Assembly (NCBI GenBank): GCA_964450865.1
Contig: CAYVHB010000006.1
Coordinates: 1 to 64,000, forward strand
Source: CAYVHB01 sp964450865
Lineage (GTDB): Bacteria > Bacillota > Clostridia > Saccharofermentanales > UBA5734
Direction: 5' to 3'
Length of the DNA stretch: 64,000 bases
Below the pieces are notes generated by a model that saw nothing but the letters and a program-made list of their open reading frames with translations, was not told the DNA's origin and did no database searches. The position numbers and the translations under genes are program-made. Below are positions 16,841-25,459 of this stretch, piece after piece. Within the stretch, counting starts at the first letter, position 1; each line of letters opens with the position of its first letter.

Positions 16841-17530
16841 TCAATGCATCTGGCGCAGGGCTGCCAGGTCCTTGATCGTAAAGGACGAGCGGTAGAAGTC
16901 GATAATGCCCTCGTCGCGGATGCGCCCCAATTCACGGGACATCGAAGGCCGCGAAACATTGAGGAAGTCGGACAGCTGCTCGCGATTGAGCGGCAGCATG
17001 AAGGTCCGGTTGCCGGTCCGCTGGTATTGCTCATACAGATAGGCTGCCAGTTTTTCCCGCATGCCCTTGATCTTGAGGTAATTGATCCGGTTATTCATGC
17101 CCATGGCCTTGCGGGCCACCAGATTGAGCATATTGCGGGTCAGGATCTGGTGGGCACTGCAGATGTTGCAGCAGGTCTGGGTCACTTTATCAATGGGAAT
17201 AAGCAGGATCTGGCAGCGGATATTGGCCAGGACCATATTCGGCCAGACATGCAAGCCGGCAAAGGCCGAAACTTCACCAAAAACCTCACCCGGACCGAAT
17301 GTGCCAATAATCAGGCGATTACCGGCGTAGTCCTCTTTCTGGACCACCACCTCGCCTTCCAGGACGATGCCGATACTGGCCTGGGGACTGCCAGTCTGGC
17401 CGATGACATCACCCTTGCCAAAGACCTCGCTGGTTGCAGCAAAACAGGGCAGCATATTGAGGATGTCCACATCGGACATGTCGGCAAAGATCCCGCATGT
17501 TTTCAAGACCGGCAGCCAGGATTCAAACAT
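16841..17530 (-). CDS. Crp/Fnr family transcriptional regulator
   Basis: 229 residues: an N-terminal cyclic-nucleotide-binding-like sensor domain (about 10-130, with GIVLEGEVVVQKEDYAG and FGPGEVFGEVSAF) and a C-terminal winged helix-turn-helix (LNREQLSDFLNVSRPSMSRE, about 180-200). Several cysteines are present (residues near 12, 29, 105 and a CCNIC cluster about 120), so a redox or NO-sensing cofactor is possible. It is divergent from the ferredoxin-hcp operon and probably controls it and itself; an inverted repeat spans the gap. Confidence 0.88.
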   Translation of the reverse strand: MFESWLPVLKTCGIFADMSDVDILNMLPCFAATSEVFGKGDVIGQTGSPQASIGIVLEGEVVVQKEDYAGNRLIIGTFGPGEVFGEVSAFAGLHVWPNMVLANIRCQILLIPIDKVTQTCCNICSAHQILTRNMLNLVARKAMGMNNRINYLKIKGMREKLAAYLYEQYQRTGNRTFMLPLNREQLSDFLNVSRPSMSRELGRIRDEGIIDFYRSSFTIKDLAALRQMH

Positions 17531-17563
17531 TTTTCACGCCTCCATTTAGTAGCTGCAGCAACA

Positions 17564-17610
17564 GTAACTTGCTTGTCATTATAGTACACTGACACCAGAA
17601 AACAAGTTAC
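17564..17610. promoter_or_regulatory. Inverted repeat GTAACTTG / CAAGTTAC in the crp-hcp divergent region
   Basis: GTAACTTG at 17564-17571 and its exact reverse complement CAAGTTAC at 17603-17610, 31 bases apart. The right arm overlaps the -35 and the left arm lies just downstream of the -10 of the minus-strand promoter, a layout expected for autoregulation by the Crp/Fnr protein. Confidence 0.55.
17578..17605 (-). promoter_or_regulatory. Promoter of the Crp/Fnr gene
   Basis: Minus-strand TTGTTT (17605-17600) and TATAAT (17583-17578), 16-base spacer, about 50 bases before the ATG at 17530. Confidence 0.6.
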
Positions 17611-17765
17611 GGCTGACACGAAAAGCCGCTGGCCGGCAGATGGCCAGCCAGGAGACTGGGAGCCAGTCAACAGGCAACCCCTCAGAACAACCCCCATTAA
17701 TGAATGGCAAAATCTTGGCGGACCGGGCAGGGCCCGGCTGATCGCAAATAATCCGGGAGGATTTC

Positions 17766-18605
17766 ATGGAAAGAAACATTATTGTCATTGATGAAGAGAA
17801 GTGCAACGGTTGCGGCGCCTGCATCGCCGGCTGCCATGAGGGCGCACTGGCCCTGATTGACGGCAAGGCCCGCCTGATTTCCGAAACCTATTGTGATGGT
17901 CTGGGCGCCTGCCTGCCGGAATGCCCGACGGGTGCCATCACCATTGAAAAACGCGCCGCAGCAGCTTTCACTGCCCCCGCACCGGGGTCCCCGGCTGACC
18001 TGGAAGAAAAAGCCAGGGCCGCACAGGCTGCAGCGGCCCGGAAAACAGCGCCGGCCACCCGGCCGCAGGGATTTGGCGGCTGTCCGGGTTCGGCTGTCCG
18101 CAGCTTTCAGCGGGGTAATCAGGATGCTCCGGCTGGTCACGGTCATGGTCACAGCCATTTTGCCCAGGGCGCTGCGCCGGTTGCCTCGGCTGCCACGTTT
18201 GCTGCAACCACCCGCCGGGTCGCACCGGGCGAGGCCCATTCAGAATTGCAGCAGTGGCCCTGCCAGATCAAGCTGGTCCCGGTCCAGGCTCCCTATTTCA
18301 ACCAGGCCCGCCTGCTGATTGCCGCAGACTGTACCGCCTTTGCCCGTGCCAGCTTCCACGAAGAGTTTATCAAGGGCCGCATCGCGATCATTGGCTGTCC
18401 GAAACTGGATATGGGTAACTATGCTGACAAATTGACAGAAATTTTCCGTTTGAATGAGATAAAGAGTATAATGGTAGCGAGGATGGAAGTACCCTGCTGT
18501 GGCGGCATCGAAGCCGCGGTCCGGCAAGCCTTGCAGGCCAGCGGCAAAATGATCCCCTGGCAGGTAGTGACCATCAGCACAGATGGCAGAATCCTGGAGG
18601 ACTGA
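17766..18605 (+). CDS. Hcp-associated 4Fe-4S ferredoxin-type protein
   Basis: 279 residues. The N-terminal ~60 residues hold a standard cluster motif CNGCGACIAGC and a second, CDGLGACLPECP, in which Leu replaces the second Cys. The middle (about 75-155) is Ala/Pro-rich with an AGHGHGHSHF histidine patch, and the C-terminal ~100 residues (LIAADCTAFARASFHEEF, GCPKLD, VPCCGGIEAAVRQAL) match the conserved domain of proteins encoded beside hcp. It probably delivers electrons to Hcp. GGGAGG precedes ATG 17766; hcp follows after 99 bases. Confidence 0.85.
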   Translation: MERNIIVIDEEKCNGCGACIAGCHEGALALIDGKARLISETYCDGLGACLPECPTGAITIEKRAAAAFTAPAPGSPADLEEKARAAQAAAARKTAPATRPQGFGGCPGSAVRSFQRGNQDAPAGHGHGHSHFAQGAAPVASAATFAATTRRVAPGEAHSELQQWPCQIKLVPVQAPYFNQARLLIAADCTAFARASFHEEFIKGRIAIIGCPKLDMGNYADKLTEIFRLNEIKSIMVARMEVPCCGGIEAAVRQALQASGKMIPWQVVTISTDGRILED

Positions 18606-18704
18606 CACAAATCCCGGGCGGCCGCCAGCCGCCGGGGGGGTGTATCCCGAACATCACGAATGTCACGGAAAATCAATCCAAATTTTTTTCAGGAGGAACG
18701 AGAA

Positions 18705-20291
18705 ATGTCAAACATGTTCTGCTTTCAATGTGAGCAAACCGCCGGTGGCAAGGGCTGTACGTCAGTGGGTGTCTGTGGCAAGAGTGCCTCGACATCCAAT
18801 CTGCAAGATGACCTGACCCTGGCCCTGATCAATTTCGCGCTGGCTGCCGAGGGTAACGAACCGACCCTGGCCGATGCCAGGCTGATGATGGAAGGTCTGT
18901 TCACCACGGTTACCAATGTCAGCTTCGATGACGTGTCCGTCAACGCCCTGACCAGGAAGGTCGAGGCCAAAGCCGCCGAATATCGCGCTGCCAAGGGTGG
19001 CAACGTGGCCAATGCGGCAATTGTCAGCGGCGATCAGCTGTTCCAGGGTGACCCTGACGTCGTTTCCCTGCGTTCTCTGCTGTTGCTGGGCCTGCGCGGC
19101 ATGGCTGCCTATGCCTATCACGCTTTTGTCCTGGGCAAAGTCGACCCCGCCGTCAATGCGGCCCTGTTTGATGGCATGCGGGCCGTTGGCCAGGATCATG
19201 ACGTCCCGGCCTGGCTGGGTCTGCTGATGAAGTTTGGCATGGACAATTTCCGCACGATGGAGATCCTCGACGAGGCCAATACCGGCACTTATGGCAACCC
19301 GGTGCCGACCCAGGTTTCCATGGTCATCGAAAAAGGTCCGTTCATTGTTGTTTCCGGTCACGACCTGCATGATCTCAAGATGCTGCTCGAGCAGACCGAG
19401 GGCAAGGGTGTCAACATCTATACCCACGGCGAAATGCTGCCGGCCCACGCCTATCCGGAACTCAAGAAGTACAGCCAGCTCAAGGGCAACTTCGGTACCG
19501 CCTGGCAGAATCAGCAGAAGGAATTCCGCAATGTACCCGGCGCCTTCCTCTTCACCACCAACTGCCTGATGCCCCCGAAGCCTGACTACGCTGATCGCGT
19601 TTTCACCACTGCGGTTGTTGAATATCCCGGCCTGGTCCACATCCCGGACGCCGAACCGGCCAAGGATTTCACCCCGGTCATCGAGAAGGCGCTTGCTCTC
19701 GGCGGCTATAGCGAAGATGTCACCATGAAGGGCATCAATGGCGGTTCTGTCCTGACCACCGGCTTTGGCCATGCTACCGTTCTCTCCGTGGCCGGCCAGG
19801 TCATCGATGCCGTCAAGGGCGGCGCGCTCCGTCACATCTTCCTCGTCGGTGGCTGCGATGGCGCCAAGCCCGGCCGCAACTACTATACCGATTTCGTCGC
19901 CAAGTCCCCGGCTGACACCCTCGTGCTGACCCTGGCCTGCGGCAAGTTCCGTTTCAATGACATGGACATCGGCAAGATCGGTCCGTTCCCGCGCATTATG
20001 GACATGGGCCAATGCAATGACTCCTACTCGGCCATCAAGGTCGCGGTTGCCCTCGCCGGCGCTTTCAATGTCGATATCAACAGCCTGCCGCTGACCCTGA
20101 TCCTCTCCTGGTACGAGCAGAAGGCCGTCTGCGTCCTGCTGACCCTGCTGGCCCTCGGTGTCAAGAATATCTACCTCGGTCCGTCACTGCCGGCTTTCGT
20201 CTCCCCGACCGTTCTCAATGTGCTCGTTGAACAGTTCGGGATCAAGACCACCAGCAATGCCGACTATGACCTGCAGACCATCCTCGGCTAA
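18705..20291 (+). CDS. hcp: Hydroxylamine reductase / hybrid-cluster protein Hcp
   Basis: 528 residues from ATG 18705 with AGGAGG 8 bases upstream. N-terminal cysteines 6, 9, 18 and 24 (CFQCEQTAGGKGCTSVGVC) form the cubane-cluster site; hybrid-cluster ligands appear in VSGHDLHDLKMLLEQTEGKG, IYTHGEMLPAHAYPEL, FTTNCLMPP, GGCDGAKPGRNYY and LACGKFRFN. Hcp reduces NO (to N2O) or hydroxylamine and protects anaerobes from nitrosative stress. It forms an operon with the ferredoxin gene upstream and is opposite the Crp/Fnr gene. Confidence 0.95.
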   Translation: MSNMFCFQCEQTAGGKGCTSVGVCGKSASTSNLQDDLTLALINFALAAEGNEPTLADARLMMEGLFTTVTNVSFDDVSVNALTRKVEAKAAEYRAAKGGNVANAAIVSGDQLFQGDPDVVSLRSLLLLGLRGMAAYAYHAFVLGKVDPAVNAALFDGMRAVGQDHDVPAWLGLLMKFGMDNFRTMEILDEANTGTYGNPVPTQVSMVIEKGPFIVVSGHDLHDLKMLLEQTEGKGVNIYTHGEMLPAHAYPELKKYSQLKGNFGTAWQNQQKEFRNVPGAFLFTTNCLMPPKPDYADRVFTTAVVEYPGLVHIPDAEPAKDFTPVIEKALALGGYSEDVTMKGINGGSVLTTGFGHATVLSVAGQVIDAVKGGALRHIFLVGGCDGAKPGRNYYTDFVAKSPADTLVLTLACGKFRFNDMDIGKIGPFPRIMDMGQCNDSYSAIKVAVALAGAFNVDINSLPLTLILSWYEQKAVCVLLTLLALGVKNIYLGPSLPAFVSPTVLNVLVEQFGIKTTSNADYDLQTILG

Positions 20292-20336
20292 CATATTTCA
20301 GTTATTACAGATTCCAGTCATGATCGATTTCAGTAA

Positions 20337-20369
20337 CAGACCCGGGTGGACAACCATCCGGGTCTGATT
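20337..20369 (+). terminator. Terminator-like hairpin after hcp
   Basis: A 13-base-pair GC-rich stem (20337-20349 with 20354-20366) and a 4-base loop, followed by ATTT. The U tract is short, so termination may be partial. Confidence 0.6.
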
Positions 20370-20483
20370 TATGCTAGAACCTGAACGATTTGCCTGGATT
20401 TTTTGCCCGGATTTCTTGTCGGGACTTGATTATGATCACACCTGAGACCCGGGCCCGGGTTACTGGATGTGCAGGAGGTTTTT

Positions 20484-21380
20484 ATGTATGATTTAATTGT
20501 TATCGGTAAGGGGCCTGCCGGCCTGACCGCGGCGATTTATGCCGTTCGCGCCGGCCTGTCGGTACTGGTCATTGGCCGCGATGCCGGATCCCTGGAGAAG
20601 GCCGAGAAAATCGAGAATTATTTTGGCTTTGCCGAACCTGTCAGCGGCGGGCAGCTGCTGGCCCAGGGGACAGCCCAGGCCAGCCGTCTTGGTGTCGAAA
20701 TCATCACCGAGGAAGTCACAGGGATTGCCTGGCTCGACAATTTTACCGTGCATACCAATCGCGCCGAATACACGGCCAGCAGCATCGTCCTGGCGACCGG
20801 ACTGCCGCGGCGCAAGGCCACGGTCCGTGGCCTCACCGACTATGAAGGACGTGGTGTCAGTTACTGCGCGACCTGTGACGGCTTCTTTTACCGGGGCAAG
20901 ACCGTGGCCGTGATCGGTAATGGCGACTTTGCCTTCAAAGAAGCCAGCGAGCTCAAGCCGTTTGCCCGCCAGATATTCCTGCTGACCAACGGCCGGCCCT
21001 ACGAAGGCCAGCACCAGGATGAGCAGATCCAGGTTGACCTGCGCAAAATCAGCGGCGTTGTTGGCGATGAGGTCAAGATTCGCGGCCTGACCTTTGCCGA
21101 CGAGGTTACCCTGGACCTGGACGGCGTATTCGTCGCCGAGGGCACGGCGTCGGCCCTGGACCTGGCCTTGAAGCTGGGCCTGGATAATGATGGCCAGACG
21201 ATTACGGTCAGCCCTAACCAGGAGACCAATCTGCCGGGGATTTATGCGGCCGGCGATTGCACCGGCGGACAGCTGCAGATAGCCGTGGCTGTCGGCGAGG
21301 GGGCCAAGGCCGGCATCGCCGCGACCAATTATGTGCGGCAGCTGCGGGGGGAAAAGGAAGTCAAGCTGCAGTGGCACTGA
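20484..21380 (+). CDS. Thioredoxin-reductase-like flavoprotein
   Basis: 298 residues from ATG 20484 (AGGAGG upstream). FAD site GKGPAG (8-13), redox pair CATC (Cys128, Cys131), a second dinucleotide fold starting at GNGDFAF (145-151) and the closing FAD motif YAAGDCTGGQLQIAVAVGEG. The HRRxxxR-type motif that holds NADPH in standard thioredoxin reductases is absent; the strand reads IFLLTNGRPYEG. Ferredoxin-dependent flavin thioredoxin reductases without an NADPH site are known in Clostridium, so the donor here may not be NADPH. No thioredoxin gene adjoins it. Confidence 0.8.
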   Translation: MYDLIVIGKGPAGLTAAIYAVRAGLSVLVIGRDAGSLEKAEKIENYFGFAEPVSGGQLLAQGTAQASRLGVEIITEEVTGIAWLDNFTVHTNRAEYTASSIVLATGLPRRKATVRGLTDYEGRGVSYCATCDGFFYRGKTVAVIGNGDFAFKEASELKPFARQIFLLTNGRPYEGQHQDEQIQVDLRKISGVVGDEVKIRGLTFADEVTLDLDGVFVAEGTASALDLALKLGLDNDGQTITVSPNQETNLPGIYAAGDCTGGQLQIAVAVGEGAKAGIAATNYVRQLRGEKEVKLQWH

Positions 21381-21457
21381 GGCCCGGATCACGATAATGC
21401 TGCGCCATTCGTCACGATAACGCTGCGGCAATAAACCGGTTGAATGACTGAGTATGG

Positions 21458-21492
21458 CAAGGTCGCCAATGAACCGGCGACCTTGTTTTTTT
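21458..21492 (+). terminator. Intrinsic terminator after the thioredoxin-reductase-like gene
   Basis: Stem CAAGGTCGCC / GGCGACCTTG (21458-21467 and 21476-21485) followed by seven Ts. Confidence 0.9.
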
Positions 21493-21621
21493 AATACGGA
21501 TAACGGAGCAGCCCCAAAAAATCAGCAAATTTTCCCAGCCATGATTCCGAATTTATGTGATTATGTTATATTAAGTCTGGGATAGTCCGGGGGTTGCTCT
21601 CCGGGTAAGGAGGTAACAAGC

Positions 21622-22977
21622 GTGTTAAAAAACATTTTCCGGGTTTCACATTTTTCTGGCGGTGTTCACCCCAGGGGAAATAAGAATACCCACTTTTATC
21701 CCACAGTCCGTCTTGACCAGTTCCGTACAATCCGCATCCCGATGAGTATGCATATCGGGCCGCCCTGCACCTGCCTGGTCAAGCCGGATGACGTTGTGCT
21801 GGTCGGGCAGAAGATCGGCGAAGCGGTGGGAGCCCTGGCCGTGCCGATTCATTCAAGTGTATCAGGAATCGTGAAAGCCATTCGCAAGGAGGTCACGAGC
21901 GATGGCCGGTCGATGGAGGTCGTCGAAATTGAATCCGACGGGCAGTATACCGTCCATCCGGATGTCAAGCCGCCGGTCGTCACCAATCGCGAGACGTTTA
22001 TTGCGGCCCTGCGTGATTCCGGCCTGGTCGGCCTGGGTGGCGCCGGTTTCCCGACCCACATGAAAATGAAACCGCCACCGGGCAAGGAGCCGGATACGCT
22101 GCTGATCAATGCGGCCGAGTGTGAGCCGTATATCACCTCCGACTTCCGGCAGTGTGCCGAACATCCGGATGAGATCATCGACGGCATCTTGCAGGTCATG
22201 CGCTACATGAATATCGAGCGCACCCTGATTGGCGTCGAAGATAACAAGCCGCTGGCGGCCGAAGTGCTGAAAAACGAGATCATGAAGCTCAATCTCTCGC
22301 GCAACATGCACCCGAATATTCACGTCGTGAGCCTGAAGACAATTTATCCGCAGGGTGCCGAGAAGATGCTGATTTACGCCCTGACCCATCGGATCGTGCC
22401 ATCCGGCGGCCTGCCGCATGATGTCGGCGTGATGGTTCTCAATGTCAGTACGGTCCGTTTCATTGCCAAGTACCTGAAGACCGGCATGCCGCTGGTGCGC
22501 AAGCGCCTGACGCTGGATGGCAGCGGCCTGAATCTGCCGTGCAATGTCAATGTGCCGATCGGGGTCCGGATCCCGGACGTCATCCAGGCGGCTGGCGGGC
22601 TGGCTGAGGAAGCCGGCAAGATCATCATGGGCGGCTCGATGATGGGCGTGGCCCTGGACCGGCCGGATGTCACGATTATCAAGCACAATAATGCCATTCT
22701 TGTTTTTGGCCGCAAGGAAGCAGCGATCCCCCGCGAAACCCAGTGCATCCGCTGCGGCCGCTGCCTCGATGCCTGCCCGATGCACCTGATGCCGACCCAG
22801 CTGGATGTTTGCGCCCGCAATAAGGATGTTGAAGGTCTGCAGCAGCAGCATGTGATGGATTGTATCGAATGCGGCTGCTGTACCTATGTCTGTCCGGCCA
22901 AACGTTATCTGGTGCAGAGTATCCGCAACGGCAAAACCTACGTCAGGCTCGCCAAAACCAAGGAGGCCGCCCAATGA
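21622..22977 (+). CDS. rnfC: Rnf complex subunit C
   Basis: 451 residues from GTG 21622 with GGAGGT upstream. The NADH-interacting, peripheral subunit of the ferredoxin:NAD oxidoreductase. Visible: the glycine-rich GLVGLGGAGFPTHMK (about 130-145), the NAAECEPYITSD motif, and two 4Fe-4S sites near the C-terminus, CIRCGRCLDACPMHLMP and CIECGCCTYVCPAK (about 375-430). First gene of rnfCDGEAB; its stop overlaps the rnfD start (ATGA). Confidence 0.95.
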   Translation: MLKNIFRVSHFSGGVHPRGNKNTHFYPTVRLDQFRTIRIPMSMHIGPPCTCLVKPDDVVLVGQKIGEAVGALAVPIHSSVSGIVKAIRKEVTSDGRSMEVVEIESDGQYTVHPDVKPPVVTNRETFIAALRDSGLVGLGGAGFPTHMKMKPPPGKEPDTLLINAAECEPYITSDFRQCAEHPDEIIDGILQVMRYMNIERTLIGVEDNKPLAAEVLKNEIMKLNLSRNMHPNIHVVSLKTIYPQGAEKMLIYALTHRIVPSGGLPHDVGVMVLNVSTVRFIAKYLKTGMPLVRKRLTLDGSGLNLPCNVNVPIGVRIPDVIQAAGGLAEEAGKIIMGGSMMGVALDRPDVTIIKHNNAILVFGRKEAAIPRETQCIRCGRCLDACPMHLMPTQLDVCARNKDVEGLQQQHVMDCIECGCCTYVCPAKRYLVQSIRNGKTYVRLAKTKEAAQ

Positions 22978-23951
22978 TGCTGCAAGTCTCGTCATCACCT
23001 CATATCCGGGATTCTGTCACGACCCGGCGCCTGATGCTGGATGTCGTCATTGCCCTGATCCCGGCAATTGCCGCCTCTGCCTATTTTTTCGGTTACCGGG
23101 CCCTGCTTGTCATCGCCCTGACCACCGGATCCGCCGTGCTGTTTGAATACCTCAGCCGGATTATTCTCAAACGATATAATTCGATCAGCGACCTGAGCGC
23201 TGTGGTAACCGGTGTCCTGCTGGCCATGAACCTGCCACCAACGATCCCCTTCTGGATCCCGATTGTCGGCTCATTTATTGCGATCGTAATCGTCAAACAG
23301 ATCTTTGGCGGCATCGGCCAGAATTTCATGAATCCGGCACTGGCGGCCCGGGTCATCCTGATGCTCTCCTATCCGGCCGCCATGACCCGCTGGGCTATTC
23401 TTGCCGGCCGGGCCAAAGAGGCCAGTGCGGTTGTCACACAAACTGCCGGCGGCCTGGACCTGATCGCGACTGCAACCCCGCTGTATATCCTGCAGAACAA
23501 CGGCACCATGCCGTCATACCTTGATCTGTTTATCGGTTTCAAGGGTGGCTGCCTGGGTGAAGTCTCGGTCCTGGCCCTGCTGATCGGCGCTGTTTATCTG
23601 TTTGTCCGCAAGGTTATCACGCCCTGGATTCCCCTGACCTATATCGCCACGGTTGCCGTCATCACAGCCCTGGCTGGCCAGAATCCGCTCTACCACATCC
23701 TGTCAGCCGGCCTGATCCTTGGTGCCTTCTTCATGGCCACCGACTATGTCACGGCCCCGCTGACCCGCAAGGGCCAGATTTTCTATGCCCTGGGCTGCGG
23801 AATTGTCACTGCCCTGATCCGCCTGTTTGGCAGCATGACCGAAGGTGTATCTTTTGCCATCCTGCTGATGAATATCATGGTACCGCATATTGAGCGCTGG
23901 ACGACTCCGGTGCCGTTCGGGGGAGGTCGGAAAAAGTATGTCAAGGGTTGA
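22974..23951 (+). CDS. rnfD: Rnf complex subunit D
   Basis: 325 residues, starting at ATG 22974 inside the rnfC stop (AGGAGG 7 bases upstream; ATG 22977 also possible). A multi-pass membrane subunit that normally carries a covalent FMN on a Thr of an S(T)GAT motif; here the corresponding loop reads DLIATATPL, keeping the Ala-Thr-Pro but changing the two residues before. RYNSISDLSAVVTGVLLAMN and GQNFMNPALAARVIL are typical. Transfers electrons or couples them to ion transport. Confidence 0.93.
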   Translation: MMLQVSSSPHIRDSVTTRRLMLDVVIALIPAIAASAYFFGYRALLVIALTTGSAVLFEYLSRIILKRYNSISDLSAVVTGVLLAMNLPPTIPFWIPIVGSFIAIVIVKQIFGGIGQNFMNPALAARVILMLSYPAAMTRWAILAGRAKEASAVVTQTAGGLDLIATATPLYILQNNGTMPSYLDLFIGFKGGCLGEVSVLALLIGAVYLFVRKVITPWIPLTYIATVAVITALAGQNPLYHILSAGLILGAFFMATDYVTAPLTRKGQIFYALGCGIVTALIRLFGSMTEGVSFAILLMNIMVPHIERWTTPVPFGGGRKKYVKG

Positions 23952-24040
23952 TTTTTCGGCGCGGCCCGGCGGTTTTGACTTGCCACGGAGCGCGCAATGC
24001 ATAAGCAGGCTGACCGCTATTTGCAAAGGGGGATGTGACC

Positions 24041-24622
24041 ATGGGCAAAGATAAGGGGTTTATGCCGGCCATCATTCTGGCGTTGATAGTCCTGATCACG
24101 ACAGGCCTGCTGGCCCTGACCAGTGAAATGACCGCGGCCGCACGGGCTTACCAGGTCGACGCGGCCGCCAACCGCAATCGCCAGGCGATGTATCCCACAG
24201 CCACCCAATTTGACAAGATCGACCTGGCGGCCTGGCTGACTGAATTCCCGGCCATCAGCGAGGCTTACGCCGTGCGCGACAGTTCCGGCACCCTGCTGGG
24301 CATGGTCTATCAGGCAGCCCGGCGCGGTTATGCCGGCAATGTACCGGTCCTCGTCGCCATCGGCACCGATAACCAGGTTATCCGCGTGCTGGTGCTGGCC
24401 AATAATGAAACGCCCGGCCTGGGCAAGAAGGTTGCCGAAGCCCCGTTTATCACCCAGTTCGGTAAACTGGACGCCAGCAAGGAATACACCGTCAAGCCCA
24501 ACGAAACCGACAAGCAGCTGATTGACGCGGTCGCCGGGGCGACCATTTCGTCACGGGCGGTGACCATGGGCCTCAATGATGCCTGCGCGCTCCATCAAAA
24601 ACTGGCCCTGGAGGTGAAGTAA
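24041..24622 (+). CDS. rnfG: Rnf complex subunit G
   Basis: 193 residues from ATG 24041 (AAGGGGG upstream; GTG 24035 is a poorer start). One N-terminal membrane helix and an extracytoplasmic FMN-binding domain; the covalent-FMN loop is DAVAGATISSRAVT with the acceptor Thr present. NETPGLGKKVAEAPFI is the other family motif. Flavin attachment needs an ApbE transferase, which is not in this window. Confidence 0.93.
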   Translation: MGKDKGFMPAIILALIVLITTGLLALTSEMTAAARAYQVDAAANRNRQAMYPTATQFDKIDLAAWLTEFPAISEAYAVRDSSGTLLGMVYQAARRGYAGNVPVLVAIGTDNQVIRVLVLANNETPGLGKKVAEAPFITQFGKLDASKEYTVKPNETDKQLIDAVAGATISSRAVTMGLNDACALHQKLALEVK

Positions 24623-25459
24623 ATGGCCGCAAAAAAACTGACTCTCATGCAGGAGTTCAGCAAAGGGCTGATCAAGGAGAATCCTGTGCTGCGCCTGATC
24701 CTGGGCACCTGCCCGACCCTGGCAGTCACCACATCAACCAAGAATGGCATCGGCATGGGCCTGGCCGCCACGTTCGTTCTGATCGGCTCCAACCTGATTA
24801 TCGCGCTGCTGCGCAAGGTCATCCCGGACAAGGTCCGTATTCCGGCGTTCATTACCGTCATTGCCGGCTTTGTCACGATTGTCCAGATGCTGATGCAGGC
24901 TTTTTTGCCAGATCTCAACGACGCCCTGGGCATTTTTATCCCGCTGATCACGGTCAACTGCATCATCCTGGCCCGGGCAGAAATGTTTGCCAGCAAAAAC
25001 GCGGTGCTGCCGTCCGTACTGGACGGCCTGGGCATGGGCATCGGCTTTACCTCAGCCCTCTTCCTGATGGGCGCCATCCGCGAGATCATCGGCAATGGCA
25101 GTCTTTTTGACATCGCCCTGCCGGTACTGCGTTCCGGCGGCTGGATTGAACCGACGTCGATCTTCATCCTGCCTCCCGGCGGCTTCTTCGTTTTTGGTGT
25201 CCTGATCGCGCTGGCCAACCGCCTGTCGGATAAGCTTGATGCCAACAAGGAACAGACTACCGATATCTGTGCCGGCGCTATCTCCGATCAGTCAGCCTGC
25301 CTGCTGTGCGGGGCTTGCAGCATTGGCCGCGAATTCCGCAGGAAAGAAGGCTTCAAAGACGAGGCGGACGTGACGAAAGCGCCTAAGGATGAAGGACCGG
25401 CAGCCCCGCCAGTCTCTGACACGACCGGAACCCAGGCCCCGGGAGGTAAACAGCCATGA
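24623..25459 (+). CDS. rnfE: Rnf complex subunit E with Cys-bearing C-terminal extension
   Basis: 278 residues, starting directly after the rnfG stop codon. The first ~210 residues are a normal RnfE membrane subunit (ENPVLRLILGTCPTLAVTTS, GIFIPLITVNCIILARAE). About 68 further hydrophilic residues follow, with four cysteines spaced C-x9-C-x2-C-x2-C (from about residue 218) and a Lys/Pro-rich tail. RnfE is usually about 200-220 residues, so the tail is an addition that could bind a metal or Fe-S cluster on the cytoplasmic side. Its stop overlaps the rnfA start. Confidence 0.92.
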   Translation: MAAKKLTLMQEFSKGLIKENPVLRLILGTCPTLAVTTSTKNGIGMGLAATFVLIGSNLIIALLRKVIPDKVRIPAFITVIAGFVTIVQMLMQAFLPDLNDALGIFIPLITVNCIILARAEMFASKNAVLPSVLDGLGMGIGFTSALFLMGAIREIIGNGSLFDIALPVLRSGGWIEPTSIFILPPGGFFVFGVLIALANRLSDKLDANKEQTTDICAGAISDQSACLLCGACSIGREFRRKEGFKDEADVTKAPKDEGPAAPPVSDTTGTQAPGGKQP

